Shown here: one piece after another, positions 5,017-5,844 of the stretch
How the letters are laid out: every line of letters starts with the position of its first letter
Numbering within the stretch: the stretch's first letter is position 1
NCBI GenBank assembly: GCA_030684755.1
Contig: JAUXXN010000584.1
Location: forward strand, 1 to 5,844
From: Hydrogenophaga sp.
GTDB lineage: Bacteria > Pseudomonadota > Gammaproteobacteria > Burkholderiales > Burkholderiaceae_C
Reading direction: 5' to 3'
Length of the DNA stretch: 5,844 bases
The notes under the pieces: generated by a model
The model's database searches: none
Seen by the model: only the letters and a program-made list of their open reading frames with translations
What the model was told of the DNA's origin: nothing
Translations under genes and position numbers: made by a program

Positions 5017-5844
5017 ATGCTCGACGCACGCCAACTTGAAGCCCTGGCCGCCGTGGTGGAACACCGCGGCTTTGGCCCGGCCGCCCAGGCCTTGTCGCTC
5101 ACGCTGGCGGCGGTGTCGCTGCGCATCAAGGCGCTGGAAGAAACGCTGGGCCAGCGCCTGCTGGTGCGCGGCAAGCAGGTGCGCGCCACCCCAGCCGGGC
5201 AAGCGCTGCTGGCGCATGTGAAGCAGGTGCGCATGATGGAAGCCGACTTGCTGAGCGGCCTGCAAGGCAGCGAGGCGCGCGGCGGCGTGCGCTGGCAGAG
5301 CCTGAGCGTGGCGATCAACGCCGACTCGGTGGCCAGCTGGTTTTTGCCCGGCGTGGCCCCGGTGTTGCAGCGCCACCGCCTGCTGCTTGAAATTCTCATT
5401 GATGACCAGGACCACACCCACGACGCGCTGAAAAGTGGCGACGTGATCGGCTGCGTGACCACGCTGGCCGAGCCCATACGCGGCTGCGTGGCCGAGCCGC
5501 TGGGCGTGATGCGCTACCGCTGCGTGGCCGCGCCCGCCTTGGCCCAGCGCTGCCGCACGCCCGCTGGCGCGGTGTCGCCGCACAAGCTGCTGTCGCACCC
5601 GGCCATCATTTTCAACCGCAAAGACGCGCTGCAAGACGCGTTTCTGGCCCAGCACTTTGGTCTGAAGCAGCCCAACTACCCGCGCCACTTTGCCCCGGCG
5701 GTGGAAGCGTTTGAAACCGCCATTGAGCTGGGCCTGGGCTGGGGCATGGTGCCCGAACAGCATCTGACCAGCCGCCCGGGTCTGCAAGAGGTGCTGCCCG
5801 GCGCCACGGTGGACGTGGCGCTGTACTGGCAACACTGGGCGCGC
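5017..5844 (+). CDS. argP: ArgP/LysG-type LysR regulator of lysine/arginine export (3' truncated by window edge)
   Basis: The frame is open from the ATG at 5017 to the window edge, giving 276 of an expected 295-300 residues. Residues 1-60 are the winged helix-turn-helix (LEALAAVVEHRGFGPAAQAL, RIKALEETLGQRLLVR, TPAGQALL). The effector domain carries ArgP landmarks: LSVAINADSVASWFLPGVAPVL (96-117), LKSGDVIGCVTT (138-149), EPLGVMRYRCVAAP (160-173), a FETAIELGLGWGMVPE segment (232-247) and ALYWQHWA near the cut. ArgP/LysG senses lysine or arginine and controls the adjacent exporter gene, so it probably regulates lysE-davB-davA as well as itself. An in-frame TAA at 4999-5001 and no other Met before residue 73 fix the start. 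No Shine-Dalgarno is visible in the AT-rich leader. The recognition helix has Leu at 30 and 35 where relatives such as E. coli ArgP have Gln (ITQSAVSQRIK there). Confidence 0.93.
   Translation, partial: MLDARQLEALAAVVEHRGFGPAAQALSLTLAAVSLRIKALEETLGQRLLVRGKQVRATPAGQALLAHVKQVRMMEADLLSGLQGSEARGGVRWQSLSVAINADSVASWFLPGVAPVLQRHRLLLEILIDDQDHTHDALKSGDVIGCVTTLAEPIRGCVAEPLGVMRYRCVAAPALAQRCRTPAGAVSPHKLLSHPAIIFNRKDALQDAFLAQHFGLKQPNYPRHFAPAVEAFETAIELGLGWGMVPEQHLTSRPGLQEVLPGATVDVALYWQHWAR

Noticed and set aside
4960..5835. 291-codon open frame on the minus strand opposite argP
   Set aside because: It is a compositional shadow (His/Arg/Gln/Ala-rich) of a gene with clear ArgP motifs and begins inside the AT-rich promoter region.

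Overview
The window is high-GC, densely coded bacterial DNA with the codon usage and gene families of a proteobacterium. I favour a betaproteobacterium of the Burkholderiales/Comamonadaceae type, but that placement is inference from GC content and protein character, not a marker gene. It holds six protein-coding genes and no RNA gene, insertion sequence or CRISPR array that I can see.

Layout, left to right. (1) 1-549 (+): the C-terminal effector domain of a LysR-type regulator cut off by the left edge. (2) 500-1495 (-): a complete LysR-type regulator resembling the Nac subfamily, whose 3' end overlaps gene 1 tail-to-tail by 50 bp. (3) 1496-1738: a 243-bp gap with no convincing gene. It carries two symmetric T-N11-A palindromes typical of LysR operators and a GC-rich hairpin after davA. 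(4) 1739-2548 (-): a nitrilase-superfamily amidase, davA-like. (5) 2573-4240 (-): an FAD amine oxidase family protein closely matching L-lysine 2-monooxygenase, davB. (6) 4245-4886 (-): a LysE/ArgO basic amino acid exporter. (7) 4887-5016: a divergent promoter region with an AT-rich island and an 8-bp perfect inverted repeat. (8) 5017-5844 (+): an ArgP/LysG-type LysR regulator, cut off by the right edge.

The core is a compact lysine-handling module. lysE, davB and davA lie head-to-tail on the minus strand with gaps of 4 nt and 24 nt (9 nt if a GTG start is used for davA), so they are very likely one operon. DavB would convert L-lysine to 5-aminopentanamide and DavA would hydrolyse that to 5-aminovalerate, the first two steps of the aminovalerate route. 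LysE would expel excess lysine or arginine. The ArgP-like protein, transcribed divergently from the shared AT-rich region, is the obvious candidate lysine sensor. The notable point is that the classic argP/lysE pair is extended by a catabolic branch, so export and breakdown of the same amino acid appear to share one switch. The genes for later steps (5-aminovalerate transaminase, glutarate semialdehyde dehydrogenase) are not in the window.
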